In this document: piece by piece, positions 1 to 12,415 of the stretch | Position numbering within the stretch: position 1 is the stretch's first letter | How the letters are laid out: the number at the start of each line of letters is the position of its first letter | Program-made: the position numbers and the translations under genes | The notes under the pieces: model-generated | The model's input: the letters and a program-made list of their open reading frames with translations, nothing else | Told to the model about the DNA's origin: nothing | Databases searched by the model: none | Assembly (NCBI RefSeq): GCF_030463565.1 | Contig: NC_134675.1 | Location: 18,311,862 to 18,375,861 of the forward strand | Length of the DNA stretch: 64,000 nt | Source of the DNA: Pelecanus crispus | Taxonomy: Eukaryota > Chordata > Aves > Pelecaniformes > Pelecanidae | Direction: 5' to 3'

Positions 1-1430
1 ATTCCTGACTGTACATTCCATTGGTTTTAAAAAGGGCTTTAAAGCTCGCTTTCCTGTGACTCCCAATAATTAGCATGTGAGTTTTACTTAAAGGCCCCTT
101 ACAACTTGTAATTACAGAATGTGTAGCCCCGGCATCTATTAAAAAGTCTGTTATCTCATTCCCCAGCCTGACTGGAACCAGGGGATCAGCTGGGCGAATT
201 TCAATATTTTCTCCCGGTCCCCTTCATTCAGAATCTTCAGTTCCAAGCATGATTAGGTCTGTCACTGGGGCAGGCCCCCCTTGGATCCTCTGATTCCGTG
301 GGCCTTCTTCGGGCATTCATTTTTTCCAGTGACCTTCCTCTTTGCAATATGCACATTGATTTTGTCCTATCGGTCCATATATAATGGGGCCGAAACCTCA
401 TCCTCGGCCTCTCCCTCCGCCCCTGTCGCTTGCCTGAGTGGGGCTTGTATTACCGGGCGCTGTGCCGTTGTGCCCTAGTTCTCCCTGATACGGGGGTCTC
501 CTCTTCTGTTCCAGATGAGGACTCTTCGTTATAATTAGACCCCTCTTTTTAGTCTTAGCTACCAGTAACTGCACATCTTCTGATTCCTCTGACCCTTTAA
601 TGCACCTTTTCCCAATATCACAGGCAGAACAGCACCTCTTTTTCTGCTTATCAGCTAACACATGTATACCATTAGGGTCATTATCTACCAGTTTACATTT
701 CCTTCTAGTTTCATAATCACTTTGCAAAGCAAAAAATAAATCAACATATGGTACTTCATCCTATTTATCCATTCTTCTACAGAACAACATTAATTGTATT
801 ATAATGCAAAATTCCATTTCCAGACCATTTTTCACCATACTCTAATTTATAAATTGGCCACCACTGTTTACAATACTTTTTTTAACTTTTCTTTAGTTAG
901 GGGATCCCTTCCAAATTTATTCCAATTTTTCAGAATGCATCCTAAAGGAGAGCAAGGGGGTGTGTCACTGGAGGATACAGAACCCATATTTTGGGCTTTT
1001 CTCTGGACCAATCACGCTTTCATGCACTCCAGTCGCCACCGTCCAAACGTGCACAAAGCTTACAGAATAACCAGAACGGGAATAACCAGAACCAGAACCT
1101 CACACACTCAGCCTTAGGACAAGAATATTCCCTTTTTTCTTTCCTCCGCTTCTACATGTGGAGGCTAAGCTCCTGCTGCGGTCCTCTCACAGGAGCGACT
1201 TATGCAGAGCAATTCCAGAAACAGATAAACAGATTTCCTACTCACCGATTGCCCTTGCACTTTTACATCGATATCTCTGCAGTGTTGCACCGTTGTGTCA
1301 CTTACCCGCTCCGGATGGGGAGATTACTCACGGAGTCCTCCGAACAATAGGTCAGTGAGCGCTTGGAGTCCAGAGAGCAGCTTCTCCCCACCGGCAGCTG
1401 GCAAGACGATCCGGGCAAGGCTTCACAGAA
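1..1430 (-). pseudogene. Class I ERV copy 1: leader, gag remnant and protease, cut by window edge
   Basis: On the minus strand, downstream of the LTR and primer-binding site, lie a short matrix-like stretch, a nucleocapsid-type open frame (398-727) and a protease segment (about 65-215); pol would continue off the left edge. The nucleocapsid region carries one CCHC zinc knuckle (C-x2-C-x4-H, about 311-366). One extra base in an A-run just before the last Cys shifts the frame. The protease active site reads D-A-G at 128-136, where retroviral aspartic proteases have D-T/S-G, so it is predicted dead. I see no capsid domain between the matrix-like and nucleocapsid parts, so gag is internally deleted. 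The block is the same as 42406-43835. Confidence 0.8.
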
Positions 1431-1448
1431 GTCCCATCTGGGTCGCCA
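1431..1448 (-). promoter_or_regulatory. Primer-binding site, tRNA-Arg type (copy 1)
   Basis: The minus strand reads TGGCGACCCAGATGGGAC four bases past the LTR end. From memory this is the exact complement of the 3-prime end of a vertebrate tRNA-Arg(CCG). It sets the retroviral orientation as minus strand. Confidence 0.75.
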
Positions 1449-1452
1449 AAAT

Positions 1453-2063
1453 TGTTGTCTCACAAAGGGAGTTCGTTACCCGGTGTGCAACAATCCAATC
1501 CACACACTGAGTCGAGATATCGATTTTATTTCATTTCTGCACAGAGGTGGGTGCTAGGCGGTAATTCCACAAAGCTAGCGCACCGAATGAGACTTTCTGC
1601 GCCTTATTTATACACAAAACTTACAGAGTTAGTCATTATCCTTTTTACAATGATTGGTTAGTAATTACCATCCTATCTGCTATTGGTCAACTATATTCTA
1701 ATTAGCCTCGCTTGCTATGTAAATTAGCACACATGCTCCTTACGGGTGGTGGTGGGGGGTGAATCCTTTTGGTCCTAAATTGAGTCGGTGGTCGCGATCT
1801 CCCCCTGCCGGAATTACCTTTCCCCCAGTTACTGTTTTTCGGCAATCGTCCGGTTTTTCCGGCACCTGCTAGGGTAGGATGTTCCCTTTTATCAGTTTCT
1901 CAGTACTTCTTCAAGGTCTAGTTGCTCCAGGATGTCTTTGGTTAAAGGATACTGAATGTTTGTTCTTCTGATTAGGGATGATTAAGTGTCCTTTACTTGC
2001 CAGCTTACAAAAACATCTTGGCCTGATACGATGTTAGCTAAGTTTCAGAGTTAGCCTTCAACA
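1453..2063 (-). mobile_element. 5-prime LTR of class I ERV copy 1
   Basis: This is a 611-bp LTR with TG/CA ends on the minus strand. It is the counterpart of 43858-44468 and of the 3-prime LTR at 38369-38982. On the minus strand a TATA box (TATAAATA, 1605-1612) is followed by an AATAAA signal (1525-1530), giving U3-R-U5 order. GGAA follows the LTR on its outer side. Confidence 0.9.
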
Positions 2064-3520
2064 GGAAGGAGAGGAGGAGAGGGAGAGGGAGAACGTGCAA
2101 GCTACTAAATCATTTGGGTTGGCCACAGCAGGAGGAACTCAGTCTAAGTATGATTTGGTGAGTTATCTAAGGTTTCAGTGAAGGAGCTGCAACAGAAAGA
2201 TGTGTGGAGGTAAAGTAATGCCAGGAATGGGGTGAAGTGCAATATTTACATGACTTCAGCAAACTGAAGATTTTTTTTGTTTGTTCTGGAGAGTCATTAT
2301 TAGAACTTTGCAAGAAGAGAAGTTGCTAATTAAAGAGATGTTTTACATGGGGAGGCTCTGTAGCAAAGAGTGCGTGTATAACAAAAAGGTTGACAACAGG
2401 GACTTCTCTGGGAATTGAAGTGCCATCCCTGTCTGTGTAGCTGTTCACAGAAGTTTGGGAAATGCTGTGGGGGTTTCCATCTATGTGAAGCAAGCAGGTG
2501 AGCAGCGCTCGCTCACTCGCGCGCTCTCTCTCTCTCTCTCTCTCTCGCTCTCTCTCGCGCTCTCTCCATGCCGAGGATTGGGAGCCCTGAAGCCTCTCAT
2601 GGGAATTGTTGCTGGCAGAGGTTCCCTTGCTGGGTAAACACAGTTTGTTAATGTTCTTGTGCATAATTAAGTCCAGAGTTATTTTCTTTCCAACTTACTA
2701 CAGAATCTCTGTGTAAACAAATCAGTTCCCTTTTTTCAATTTTTAAATTTAAGCCCAAATGACACTTATTTAAGTCTTGATATTTGAGTGCTATTCATCT
2801 TCTTCCTGTGTTGACACAGAGGAACGCAGCAGAATTGAAATCCACTCTATGTGTAACTTTGTTTCCATTACAAAAGTCTTTTCCTAAACTGCAAAGATAT
2901 AAGATGTGCTATTCACTAGCTAATCCTTATAGTTATTTTTCACACCCCTCTCATGCTTAAGAGAAACTTAGGTTGCAAGAATATAGCCCTTCCAAGGTTA
3001 AAACAGTAACCTGCCTACAGTGACTGTTTGTGAAGACAAGTAGACCAATTTGAAACTCGGTACTTTTCAATTATGCTATATTCTGCTCCTTCCAGTTTAG
3101 CTCACGAAAGCCTTTGCTATCCTTGAATGTCAGAGAGTCTGTTTCAGGCATGGTCAGTAGCTTCAGCCTCTCTGGTTAGTAAAGGAAGCAAAACAACCAC
3201 ATAGTCCTCCAAGGTTAGTTCTGACCCGTGTAGCTTATATGAATCTTTACTGAATAATTAGTTCTCAACTCTTTGACTCTTGTGGGTACTTTATATTGTA
3301 TTTCTTCAGGGATGGATGAGCACTGAAGCAGGGACAGCCAAACTCTTCTAAGCTAATCACTCATTCTTGCATGCTACAGAAGAAATGCTTAGGGTTATTT
3401 TTTTTCAAGCAAATAAAAGAGCACTTACTTTCTTTTCCAGGCCTGTTTCCTCTTTGCTTTTACTTCCTAATTCACTACAGAACTTCTGTACAGATAAATG
3501 AGTAAATAATTTTTTTTTAA
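2064..3520. repeat. Flank shared with 44469-45925 (segmental duplication)
   Basis: This stretch is collinear with 44469-45925 at a constant offset of 42,405. The only difference I found is G2523 versus T44928 at the edge of a CT-repeat (about 2523-2569). Similarity stops at 3520, in a T-run followed by AA. No coding region is credible; the Arg-Glu and Leu-Ser repeat frames here come from the microsatellite. Confidence 0.9.
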
Positions 3521-3745
3521 AGCCTAATTTCTTAACATCCGGAAGTGTGCCTCCTTCCTGCCTCATTGTAGGTTCAGAGGAACACATAATGTCAAAATCA
3601 ACTCCATTTGCACTTTATTTCCCAGTATAAAAAATATTTTCCTGAAATACAAAGATAAAAATATATATGCTGTTCGCTGGCTCATATTTCAGTTATTTTT
3701 CACGCCCCTCCCTCCTCCTCTTGGGTTTAGATTTCTATTCTTTTG
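2680..3745. repeat. Old diverged direct repeat, two units
   Basis: 2680-3010 and 3440-3745 share the same order of motifs: CTACAGAA, a T-rich run, an AGAGGAACRCA block, ATCAACTCCAT-like text, a CCTGAAATACAAAGATA-like block and TTATTTTTCACRCCCCTC. They are clearly diverged. The second unit crosses position 3520, so the 3520/3521 junction is native and the recent duplication breakpoint is the one at 45925. Confidence 0.6.
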
Positions 3746-5655
3746 GAGCCCTGTGCTCTCCCAAGTTTAGGCAGGGCTAGCTAGCTAACCTATGGCCAAA
3801 GGTAGTGAAAAATGTTTAACATGCTGATTAAAGTGTGAATTAATGCATTTTCTAGGGTATGAAACTTCATCAGTCTGTTTCTCTAATTCCTAATGATTAG
3901 AGAAACAACATAGGAGGCTTGTGTGGCACACATTATTCTGATCTGGCTAGTGTCCCTGAGATCCAGATGAAACACAGAGCTACCATGAGCACAGTGTGTT
4001 CCCTGACTATAGAAGGAAGAACTTCTTTTAGGAAAACAAGCTACATCCTGCTCTCTGATCCCATTCAGATCTTCAGGGTTTTTTGGTGTTTCTTGGGTTT
4101 TTTTTGTTTGTTTGGGTTTTTTTAAATAGCCCCATGAATGCTAAGTGTTGGGTGTTTTGGTTTTTGTTGTGTGTTCCCCCTTGTTTCCTAAGTCACTGTC
4201 TCAAGAAACTCTGAGAGCAGAAGCCAGAAGAAGGAGCTTCCTCTTCTCTCCCTAGCTGACAAAGATGTCCTTAGGACACACCACATGTTTGCAATCAGCA
4301 CTCTGATGAAATAAACATGCTGAAAAATGTTACTTCCTGTGTTTCTCTGCAGACAGGTACAGAGCTTTGCCCTTAAGTGAATTGCAAAGCAGCTGTGTGA
4401 GTGCTTGGAGCTAGGTGTGCTGATCTGTCAATCACTTACTTAGAGGATGGACCTGAAGTTGTATGTCCTAAGCATAAGGATGGGCAATACCGAGGAGCAG
4501 GAATAGCTTCTGGGATTAGAGAACTACTCTGTAACCTCTGAGGTTCTGTTGCTACTGCAAAGCCTGTTAAGGGATGTTAAGAGCAGCCATCACCTCCAGC
4601 AGCTTTGGCTCAGGACTTCCTCCTGCCCAGCCACTGGAGCCCAGTACGGTATGCCTGGAGACCTGGGGTCTCTGGCCTGGACTGAGGGATGAGGCTGCCG
4701 CTTTCCTGTTTGCAGATTCAACCAGTAGCAAAGCTGAGCATGTATCCCAGACGTGCGCACACACGCACAAAGAGAACACTGACACAGCTGGCTACACAGA
4801 CAAGGTGCTGCCTTCAACAGCACCTACATACAGGACTCATGTAAATCAGAAGCATGTAGGCAGCCAAGTCCCCTTCCTCCTCTTTGGCTGGTAGAGATAG
4901 AAGTTCACTAGCAAAGGCACACGCACATTTGCAGATCCCCTGAGTACCAGCATGGTCCCCTCTGTCTGCCTGGTACCACTGCCTGGATCCCAGGCCCTCT
5001 TGCCCACTTCATGGGTCCCCTGCTCGCTAGCTAATCCAGCTTGATGCTCACTAGCAAACATGCATGCACTCACGCGCTCATCACACAGGCACTCCACACT
5101 TACAGATACCAGCGTGGACCCTCCACCCACCTGATACCTGGGCTAATAGAGCACAGCTAACAGAGACAGCCAACAGATGCAGCAGTCTCTGGGTTCTACT
5201 TTGGGAGCTTCTGGATCTTCTGGGGATGAGATTGAGGATCATCAGGAAACACCTGGGAACCCTCTGAGAAACCTGAGGGTGCCTGCTGCTGCCAGGAACA
5301 AGGTAAGGGGAGCCACAAGGGTGCAGACCTGAGAAAGCTCTAGCAGCGTTTAATGAGCATGGTCAGCTGCCCTTGACCCAGGATGCCTGAAACCTTTGCT
5401 GCAATTGCCCCCTGATTAGAGAGGATGAAGCACCCTTTTAGCCGGTGCTAGGAAGAGGCCTATGTAAGAGCCAGGCCCAGAACATAGCAGTTCATACAGC
5501 TAACAGAGGCAGTCAACAGATGAAGCAGTTTGCATAGAAGGGCACAAAGAAGAGGGCCTCAGCTGAATTCATAGCAGCATAACAGTCTCAGATATGGTGG
5601 TAACACACATAGGGCAGTTTCCCTAGCAGGTGTTGAAGCTTCTGCTCTAGCAGGG
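3746..5655. other. Non-coding stretch with degenerate repeats
   Basis: I recognise no gene. At 4890-5200 there is a weak repeat of about 145 bp (CACTAGCAAA at about 4904 and 5049). A CAGCTAACAGAG-type motif of about 35 bp recurs at about 5152 and 5496. The overlapping open frames on both strands at 4567-5130 have no recognisable domain. Confidence 0.4.
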
Positions 5656-6238
5656 TGTTGTGGTTTAACCCTGGTAGGCAGCTAAGCACCACACAGCTGC
5701 TTGCTCACTCCCCCAGCAGTGGGATGGGGAAGAGAATCGGAAGGGCAAACGTGAGAAGAACTCATGGATCGAGATAAAGACAGTTTAATAGGGAAAGCAA
5801 AAGCTGTGTGTGCAAGCAAAGCAAAATAAGGAATTCATTCACTACTTCCCATCAGCAGGCAGGTATTTAGCCATTTCCAGGAAAGCAGGGCTTCATCACA
5901 CCTAACAGTTACTTGAGAAGACAAGCACCATCACTCCAAATGTCCCCACTTCTTCCTTCTTTCCCCCAGCTTTTATTGCTGAGCGTGACATCATATGGTA
6001 TGGAATATCCCTTTGGTCAGTTGGGGTCAGCTGTCCCGGCTGTGTCCCCTCCCAACTTCTTGTGCAGCCTATTTGCTTGGCAGGGCAGTGTGAGAAGCAG
6101 AAAAGGCCTTGACGCTATGTAAGCACTGCTCAGCAATAACTAAAACATCCCTGTGTCATCAACACTGTTTTGGTCACAAATCCAAAACATAGCACCATAC
6201 AAGCTAAAATTAACTCTATCCCAGCCAAAACTAGTACA
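5656..6238 (-). mobile_element. Solo LTR-A2 with 5-bp target duplication CAGGG
   Basis: The LTR has TG/CA ends and exact flanking repeats CAGGG at 5651-5655 and 6239-6243. Both ends match LTR-A, but the middle differs: it holds a TTCCAGGAAAGCAGG block and an A-rich GCAAAGCAAAATAAGG block. It lies antisense to the plus strand. A 5-bp duplication is typical of ERVL-type integration. Confidence 0.85.
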
Positions 6239-6261
6239 CAGGGGCAGCTGCTCTAACGCAG

Positions 6262-6530
6262 ATGGAGCTTTGGATGGTGGAAGAAGCTTTCCAAGTCCCA
6301 GGCTGGAGGGAGTGCCTGGGGCCTCTCCCTGATGCCAGGAGAGATGGTCCTCTGTCCTGCAGGAGGTGTGCTGTCTTGGAGGAGCTGTATTGCCAAGTGG
6401 AGGAGTTACAGGAGAAAGTGAGCACACTGCACAGCATCAGAGAAGATGTAAAGGGAGATAGACAGGATCTTCTCAGAGATGCAACAGCTTGAAGAGCCCC
6501 AGACCCCCAACTGCAGACTGATACTTAATC
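6262..6530 (+). pseudogene. CR1 LINE ORF1 fragment
   Basis: The translated stretch has the CR1 ORF1 pattern: an RCxxC pair followed by an acidic, Leu-rich coiled-coil segment (LEELYCQVEELQEKV). It is about 75 codons, then a stop. No ORF2 or 3-prime tail follows, so this is an isolated remnant. Confidence 0.65.
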
Positions 6531-7607
6531 ACAGACTTGGAAAGATGATGTGCTTTTGCCAATCTGCAAAATTAAATGTATGTCCATGGCTGCCCTCAGA
6601 AGATCCCTTCAGAGACTTCTGTTGGCAACTTTGACATACCTTGTGCTCCGGGAGTTCACACGTTCTTTCAGCATGAAGAGTTAGCCTGTTGTATTACGGT
6701 GAATGGCTAACAAAACATCTGACAAACCTGGCCCTGTACGATACAGGTATTTTCAAGTAGATAGGGGAGAATTTTAAAGTAGCTATGGGAGGAAAGCAAG
6801 ACCAAGAACACAGTGGAGATGTTTGATTTGGAAAAAGCAATAGTTCTGAAAATAGAATATGAAGGCTATCTAATATCATATATTTTGGAAAACTCAGTAA
6901 AAAAGAAAACAGTGATTCAGCAAGCCGTGGGTGAAATCCAGGCTGTAAATTAAGTCAGTGGCAAAATTCCCATTGACACCCTTAGGCCAGATTTTCTCCC
7001 TAAATAGTCAGGAGGTGACTGAGAAATGACGGCTTCAGGCATTCACTGCAGTAACAAAGCAGTAGTTACAGCATTTCAGGGACAGATTGGAGCATAGCAC
7101 TGAAACTCAGGTTAGTTGAGAGCCTTTTAACTCAAACTTTTATTTTATCTGCTTGACAAACAAAGGGTCACCTGTACTACAGCTGAGCCTCTGCCAGTCA
7201 ATTAAGGTCAAAGAAAAGGTTTTTGTAGTGTTTAGATTAGACTGCTTACGTTTTATTTATGGAAATACATAAGTAATACATACATAAAACTCAAGAGGAT
7301 TTTTCCTTTCTTCTCTTTTGAGTTTGTCTAACAGAAAGTTGAGTTATAAATGTTTATTCAGGTGTTACAAGCAGTCAAAGAATTCTTGGTTTTATTTTCT
7401 GTCTAATGTCATTCTCCTGATATCACTCTCTCATCCTGGAGGTATATTCATATAATGGATTAGGTGTATCAGCAAAGTTACATGCAATAGAATCAGCTGT
7501 ATCTGATATGAGATTTGTCATTCACTTTTCTTAAAGGAACCAGTAAGTGAAGAACACCACTAGGTGTGCTCTTTATTTTATTTATATGTTTTTGTCACAT
7601 ATATAGA
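6531..7607. other. AT-rich non-coding stretch
   Basis: I see no gene, RNA gene or recognisable repeat in this stretch. Confidence 0.4.
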
Positions 7608-8173
7608 TGTCCTGGTTTCAGCTGGGACAGAGTTAATTTTCTTCCCAGTAGCAGGCATAGTGCTGTGTTTTGGATTTAGTAGGAGAAAAATGCTGATAAC
7701 ACACTGATGTTTTAGTTGTTGCTGAGTACTGCTTATGCTAGTCAAGGACTTTTTAGCTTCCCATGCTCTGCCAGGTGCACGAGAAGCTGGGAGGGAGCAC
7801 AGTCAGGATAGTTCACCCAAACTGGCCAAAGGGCTATTCCATACCATATGATGTCATGCTCAGTATATAAACTGGGGGGAGTTGGCCGGGGGGCAGCAAT
7901 CGCTGCTCAGGAACTGGCTGGGTATCAGTTGGCGGGTGGCGAGAAATTGCATTGTGCATCACTTGCTTTGTATATTATTATTATTATCATTATTGTATTG
8001 TTGTTATTATCATTACTGTTTTACTTTATTTCAATTATTAAACTGTTCTTATCTCAACCCAGGAGTGTTTCTCACTCTTACTCCTCCGATTCTCTCCCCC
8101 ATCCCATCGGGGTAGGGGGAGTGAGCGAGCGGCTGCATAGTGCTTAGTTGCTGGCTGGGGCTAAACCACAACA
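7608..8173 (+). mobile_element. LTR-A, 5-prime LTR of ERVL-like element (plus strand)
   Basis: It starts TGTCCTGGTT and ends CCACAACA. Inside are a CRE-like TGATGTCA, a TATATAAA box just downstream, and an ATTAAA-containing TTATT repeat. It is followed by a primer-binding site and internal sequence, so it is a 5-prime LTR and not a solo one. No partner 3-prime LTR is present nearby. Confidence 0.85.
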
Positions 8174-8181
8174 GTCCTTTT

Positions 8182-8204
8182 TGGCGCCCAACGTGGGGCT
8201 CGAA
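8182..8204 (+). promoter_or_regulatory. Primer-binding site, tRNA-Lys(CTT) type
   Basis: The sequence TGGCGCCCAACGTGGGGC (8182-8199) is the classic complement of tRNA-Lys1,2, known from Mason-Pfizer monkey virus. The match continues through TCGAA, for 23 nt in all. The decayed copy at 47635-47652 differs by two transitions, both at CpG sites. Confidence 0.85.
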
Positions 8205-8304
8205 GGGTTTGAGATAACAACACATTAACCAGAGTGTATTAAGGAATCTATTAACAGTTGCCGGTCACGATATTAGTTCATCTGATCTGCGCCATGTTCT
8301 TTTT

Positions 8305-8765
8305 TTGCAGTACATGTTAAAGCTTGGTGTTGGTTTGTGCAGTGTGCTATGCTCTGCAGTGATTCATGATCTTTTGCTTGGGAGGTTCCTTATCAAAACC
8401 CTGACCTTGTGTATGAAACCCAAATACCAAAGAATGCTCAAGTCATTACTGTACTTCAGGTACCACCTCATGGAGAGAGGTAGCAATTATACCTCTTCCT
8501 CTGAGAGGCTTGTTGTGGAGGATATACAGAATGGCACCTTCGCTACCTTCTTCTATGATGTTTCCTCCTTCATTACAACAGCTTTTCAGTATCTTCAACA
8601 CCCCTGGGCAGGTAAGATACTTCTATTGATACTTCTTGGGAATACTGTTTCGGTTTTGACAAAGGTTATTAAGCAGTTTAAGAATATCATCCAGAGATCT
8701 ACCCCAAGGCTGGATAGTTATGAGTGGCAGGGTGTGTGGGATCATTCCAGCCTGTCAGGAGAAGA
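8305..8765 (+). pseudogene. ERVL-like first ORF (membrane-protein-like), 3-prime truncated
   Basis: This is the first long frame after the primer-binding site; the first ATG in frame is at 8314. It has a hydrophobic N-terminus, a possible sequon (NYT), and a hydrophobic segment (ILLLILLGN) followed by a basic VIKQFKNI motif. The same pattern (F..S.IT.A...Y..PW..., LLL.LLN, KQLFKNI) occurs in the first ORF of another copy at 46877-47539, so the frame is a real family feature. It is not a recognisable gag domain. The frame runs on past about 8765 into unrelated LTR-C sequence, which truncates it. The role is unknown. Confidence 0.6.
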
Positions 8766-9110
8766 TATAGGATTCTGTTTGTTACACAAAGTAAGAGGCA
8801 CCATGCCATGGGAGGGAGGAAGAACCTTTCCATGGATGGAATCTGTGCAGCGTGCTGCAGGAAAATCCATCTAGTGCTTCACAAACATGGGCTTCCCAGC
8901 ATCCGAAGGGACATAAGATTTACTATCTATATTCCTCTTTTTATTCTATCACGTTAAAACAGCTATTTTTTTAAACTATCTGTTGTCAGGCCTTTCTTAT
9001 TGAGATCCAGGAAGAACACTGCACCATCTCTCTCTTATTTCCCCCTCACCCCCAGTGCAGCACACCACCACAATCTTAAGCTACCTTCCAATCCTGGGGT
9101 GCCAGGCACC
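8766..9110 (+). mobile_element. LTR-C-like fragment
   Basis: It matches the reverse complement of 34179-34460 (GGGACATAAGATTTACT, the GGCCTTTCTTAYTGAGATCCAG block) and, more weakly, 18850-19052. It cuts off the ERVL-like body to its left. Right boundary approximate. Confidence 0.6.
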
Positions 9111-12100
9111 TAAAAATACCCCACACCACTACTTGACTATAACTAACATGTCACAGAAAGAGTAGAATTTACCCATATTTCTAGCCAAAAAACTTTCTTT
9201 AGTCCACTTAGTGTAAATATTCTTGAAAGATTTTGAATGTAGAGTAACCAACATAGGAGAAGAAAAAACAGGAGGGAAAAAGCCATTTTGGAAGGTGCCC
9301 ACATACCAGTGATGGTTACTATGTCAGGTTTTTAAAACTTAAAGTTGTCAAAGTGGTATGCGCTAAGAGTCAACAATAAGCTACACAATATAAAATACCT
9401 CCAAGCACACATCTAGCTACTATATAAGAACTACTTAAAGCTTATATCCCGTCATTAGACATCACTAGATAAATCTTTCTAGGTCATCCTGTATTAACAG
9501 GAACAGATGCAATAGGTCAAGTCATTCCAGACATCAGAGGTCAAATACTTAAAATTCCACTCCAACAGAAACAGGTTTATAATTACTATTGCATGCACTG
9601 ATAATGTGCTGAGCAAAGAGCCAGTAACCACACCATCTTGCTCTAACTTGAGTTTTAACTATGACCTTAAAGCATGTCTAATTATGAACAGCAGTCAACT
9701 TGTACAATTCTCAGTGTACAGTAATAGAAGTAACAATCAAATGTCAGGTAGATTAACACTTTTGAAGGTAATGTGTTAAAATACTGGCTGACTTCTGAAA
9801 TTGTTGTTTTCATTTGGTAGGGGAGCATTATTCTTCAAAAAGCTTTGAATAACAAATCAAATCACATTGATATATTAATGTGTATTTTCCCCATACAATA
9901 TTCACAGGGTTTTTTTGTCTTATTCAAACTTTTTTTTTTTCCCCTTCAAACTAAAACAAGAACTAACATTTCAGGACATGAAAAGAAATTATGTAAACAT
10001 AAAACATCCAAGGAACAGTTGAAACCTTTCACAATTTCAAACACAATGTATCTCATTTAACACAGGGTAATTTAGTTGCATATCGCACCACTGACTGAAC
10101 TATTCTTTTCATATATGCAGCTTTAACCAAAAAATAATAAAAGAAAAAATAAAAATCACAAAGTATTTCTTCACCCAGTGTTGAAGTGGTAGCATGTGTT
10201 TTATTATATCCTATCCAATCACTTAATTTCAAAAATATATAAAATATTTAGATGTGTATCATGTTTTTTATAACCCCAAAATAAAGGCATTTTTAAGCTA
10301 TTGCTGCATATTATACAGCATTATACCAGAGGTTTGGTTCAGATACCTAACTTCAACGCAAAATTTAAGTCCACTAAACTTCAGCAGGAATAATATTGAG
10401 CTAAACAGTCCCATTCAACACATTCAAACATTAAGAAAAATTAGAGACATGTATGTGACAGCCAGGTAATACTTTGTTTACCCCATTGTTTACCAGTCTT
10501 GACAGTACATATAACTGATTTAGCTTATTTTAGGAAAAAAAATGTTTAAATTTTTGAAACAAATGTTTTTGTTGTGATTGAAGCTACTCAACAAGTGATA
10601 TTCAGACTTCAGAAGATTAGTCAAAATATAAAAAATTAAATCATGTTTTTATCTCTTGCACCTAAACTGCACCATTTGTGTAATGAAACACAAAAAATAC
10701 TGAAGATCAGTTGCTGAAACATAAGGATAAATGTATGTGTAACTTGTCAATTTTTTGCTGGAAATAATACAGGCAATTAATGAGGATTTAGCATTCTTTC
10801 TCTGCTTGCTGAAAACTAGTTTAAGTGGAGTCTTCTGAGTTAGAGTTAGTAACTCAACAATTTTTTTCATCTTAGTTTTGTTTGTGTGCACTTAAAAATT
10901 GGTCAGAGTTCATTTATTCCTCCAGAATCATCTGAAGTTTAGCCTTATTTTGACTAGCTCAATTCAAGCTACTTGTATGTACGTACATTTACTATCTTCC
11001 ACATCCAAATAAAACAAGATTTTATTACAATACATAAACTAAAGACATGACCAGTGGAAGCAATGCAGCTACAAATCTATCAAAAAGATACCCCCAAATA
11101 TTTAAAACATTTCCTGACCACTAACATAAGACAGTGGCAATTACATGCACAAGGCCATAATGTATCAGTGCACCAAACAAGGAAATAAAGTTTACAGTAC
11201 TCGCACAATGCAGTCTTAGTATCAAATGGGCTTCTTAATAGGAAAACAATTTAATAAAAAGCTTTGCATGTGCCTAATGGATGCAATATAACTGTCCAGT
11301 GCTGGTGCTGTATTGCTTGATACCACTTGCTTGTCAAACTATCTCTGGTCTTAAATCTGACAGCAACAGCAGCACAAGTACAGAGATTGCACAGCTTCAG
11401 TGACAAAGTTACAAGATTCTCTATTTTATTGCATTTTTAAAAACAACTTGGAGATTTAAGTTTTTGAATAGAGAAAGCACATTTCCTGTGTAGTCTCAGT
11501 TTAGAAGTTGTTTAGTAAAACACTGTAAAAGAGGAAAAGCATTATATTTTAATGTAGAGAAGTGTGTGTTTAAGCAAATACACTCAAGTATAAAATTTAG
11601 CAGGTTTTGAAGGTGAAGATTTATCAGACAGGTGGAGAATTTGCACCATTATGTAGTATCAAGCTTGCAACAGTTTTACAGATAAGCAAAGGATATGACT
11701 GGATTTTTTTGTTACAGCAAATCAACACAGTGCAATACATCTTGCAACTACAGTTCATCACATTAACTTGCTTATAATCCAATACATTCAGCCTGAAAAT
11801 TAAAGTCAAATCAAATTTTCATGAGTATTGTGTTTCACATCAGACACTAGAACTTGTTGGGTTCTTTTAAAGCATTATACCACAGATGGGTAATCTTATC
11901 GGTCAAGTTAAACTCAATGTGGATTAAAATCAACAAAACAAAGAGAGGCTGGTCCTTGCCAGATATTTAATACAAGTATCAGAAAACATTGTTTACTCTA
12001 TATTTCAAATTGGGTGTCCCTTTCATAACTTTTGGGGTACATTTTGTGATTTTAATCAACAAGGAGGGGTATACATTTAGATGTTTCACATATTTAGTTC

Positions 12101-12178
12101 CTTTGTACCTACAATTAATTGGAGAAGAGTAATTTCACAAATGAATAGCACAATGACCTGAAGCACTATCACTACCAG
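9111..12178 (-). other. TMED7: Probable TMED7 3-prime UTR and downstream AT-rich sequence
   Basis: Directly downstream of the TMED7 stop codon, this stretch is AT-rich with no transposable element or other gene recognised. AATAAA candidates on the minus strand lie at 11425-11430, 11021-11026, 10913-10918 and 10200-10205. Which one ends the transcript cannot be told from sequence alone. Confidence 0.4.
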
Positions 12179-12415
12179 TTATGATCCAACACGGGTTGTC
12201 GTGGTTCTTTTATCTGAGAAGAAGCTTTTGAGGAGAAATACCTGCCCAATACTAACTACAAGAAGAATGACTGCTTCCCCTATTGACCAATAGGCTACCC
12301 TTGTGTTTAAATCCTCTGCTCTGCTGCGGCCTTGTGCTTCTCTCAACCGGAAATGAGTCTGATAATCAATGACAGACTTCAAAGCTTCATGAATTGAAAC
12401 GCACGCAGACTCCAT
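12179..12415 (-). CDS. TMED7: TMED7 coding exon 3 (coiled coil, membrane anchor, tail)
   Basis: The exon encodes the last 78 residues of a p24-family cargo receptor and ends in TAA at 12179-12181. The acceptor is CTTCTCTAG at 12416-12424, phase 0. It begins [13 protein letters not shown], an amphipathic coiled-coil stretch through which p24 proteins form hetero-oligomers. Next comes a membrane segment (about protein residues 181-201, with [17 protein letters not shown]), then a short cytosolic tail. The tail has the di-phenylalanine pair FF (203-204) that p24 proteins use to bind COPII coat, and ends TTTTRVGS. This ending identifies TMED7 rather than TMED2, TMED5 or TMED10. All residues expected for function are present; no frameshift. 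Confidence 0.95.
   Translation of the reverse strand: MESACVSIHEALKSVIDYQTHFRLREAQGRSRAEDLNTRVAYWSIGEAVILLVVSIGQVFLLKSFFSDKRTTTTRVGS

Noticed and set aside
2326..2664. Open frame rich in Arg-Glu repeats, and its mirror at 2455-2637 rich in Leu-Ser (also at 44731-45069)
   Set aside because: Both come from reading a CT microsatellite; no domain, and the same DNA gives repeats in both strands.
1..9000. Possible TICAM2 coding exon downstream of TMED7, as in mammals
   Set aside because: No TIR-domain frame is present on the minus strand; if linked, it is outside the window.
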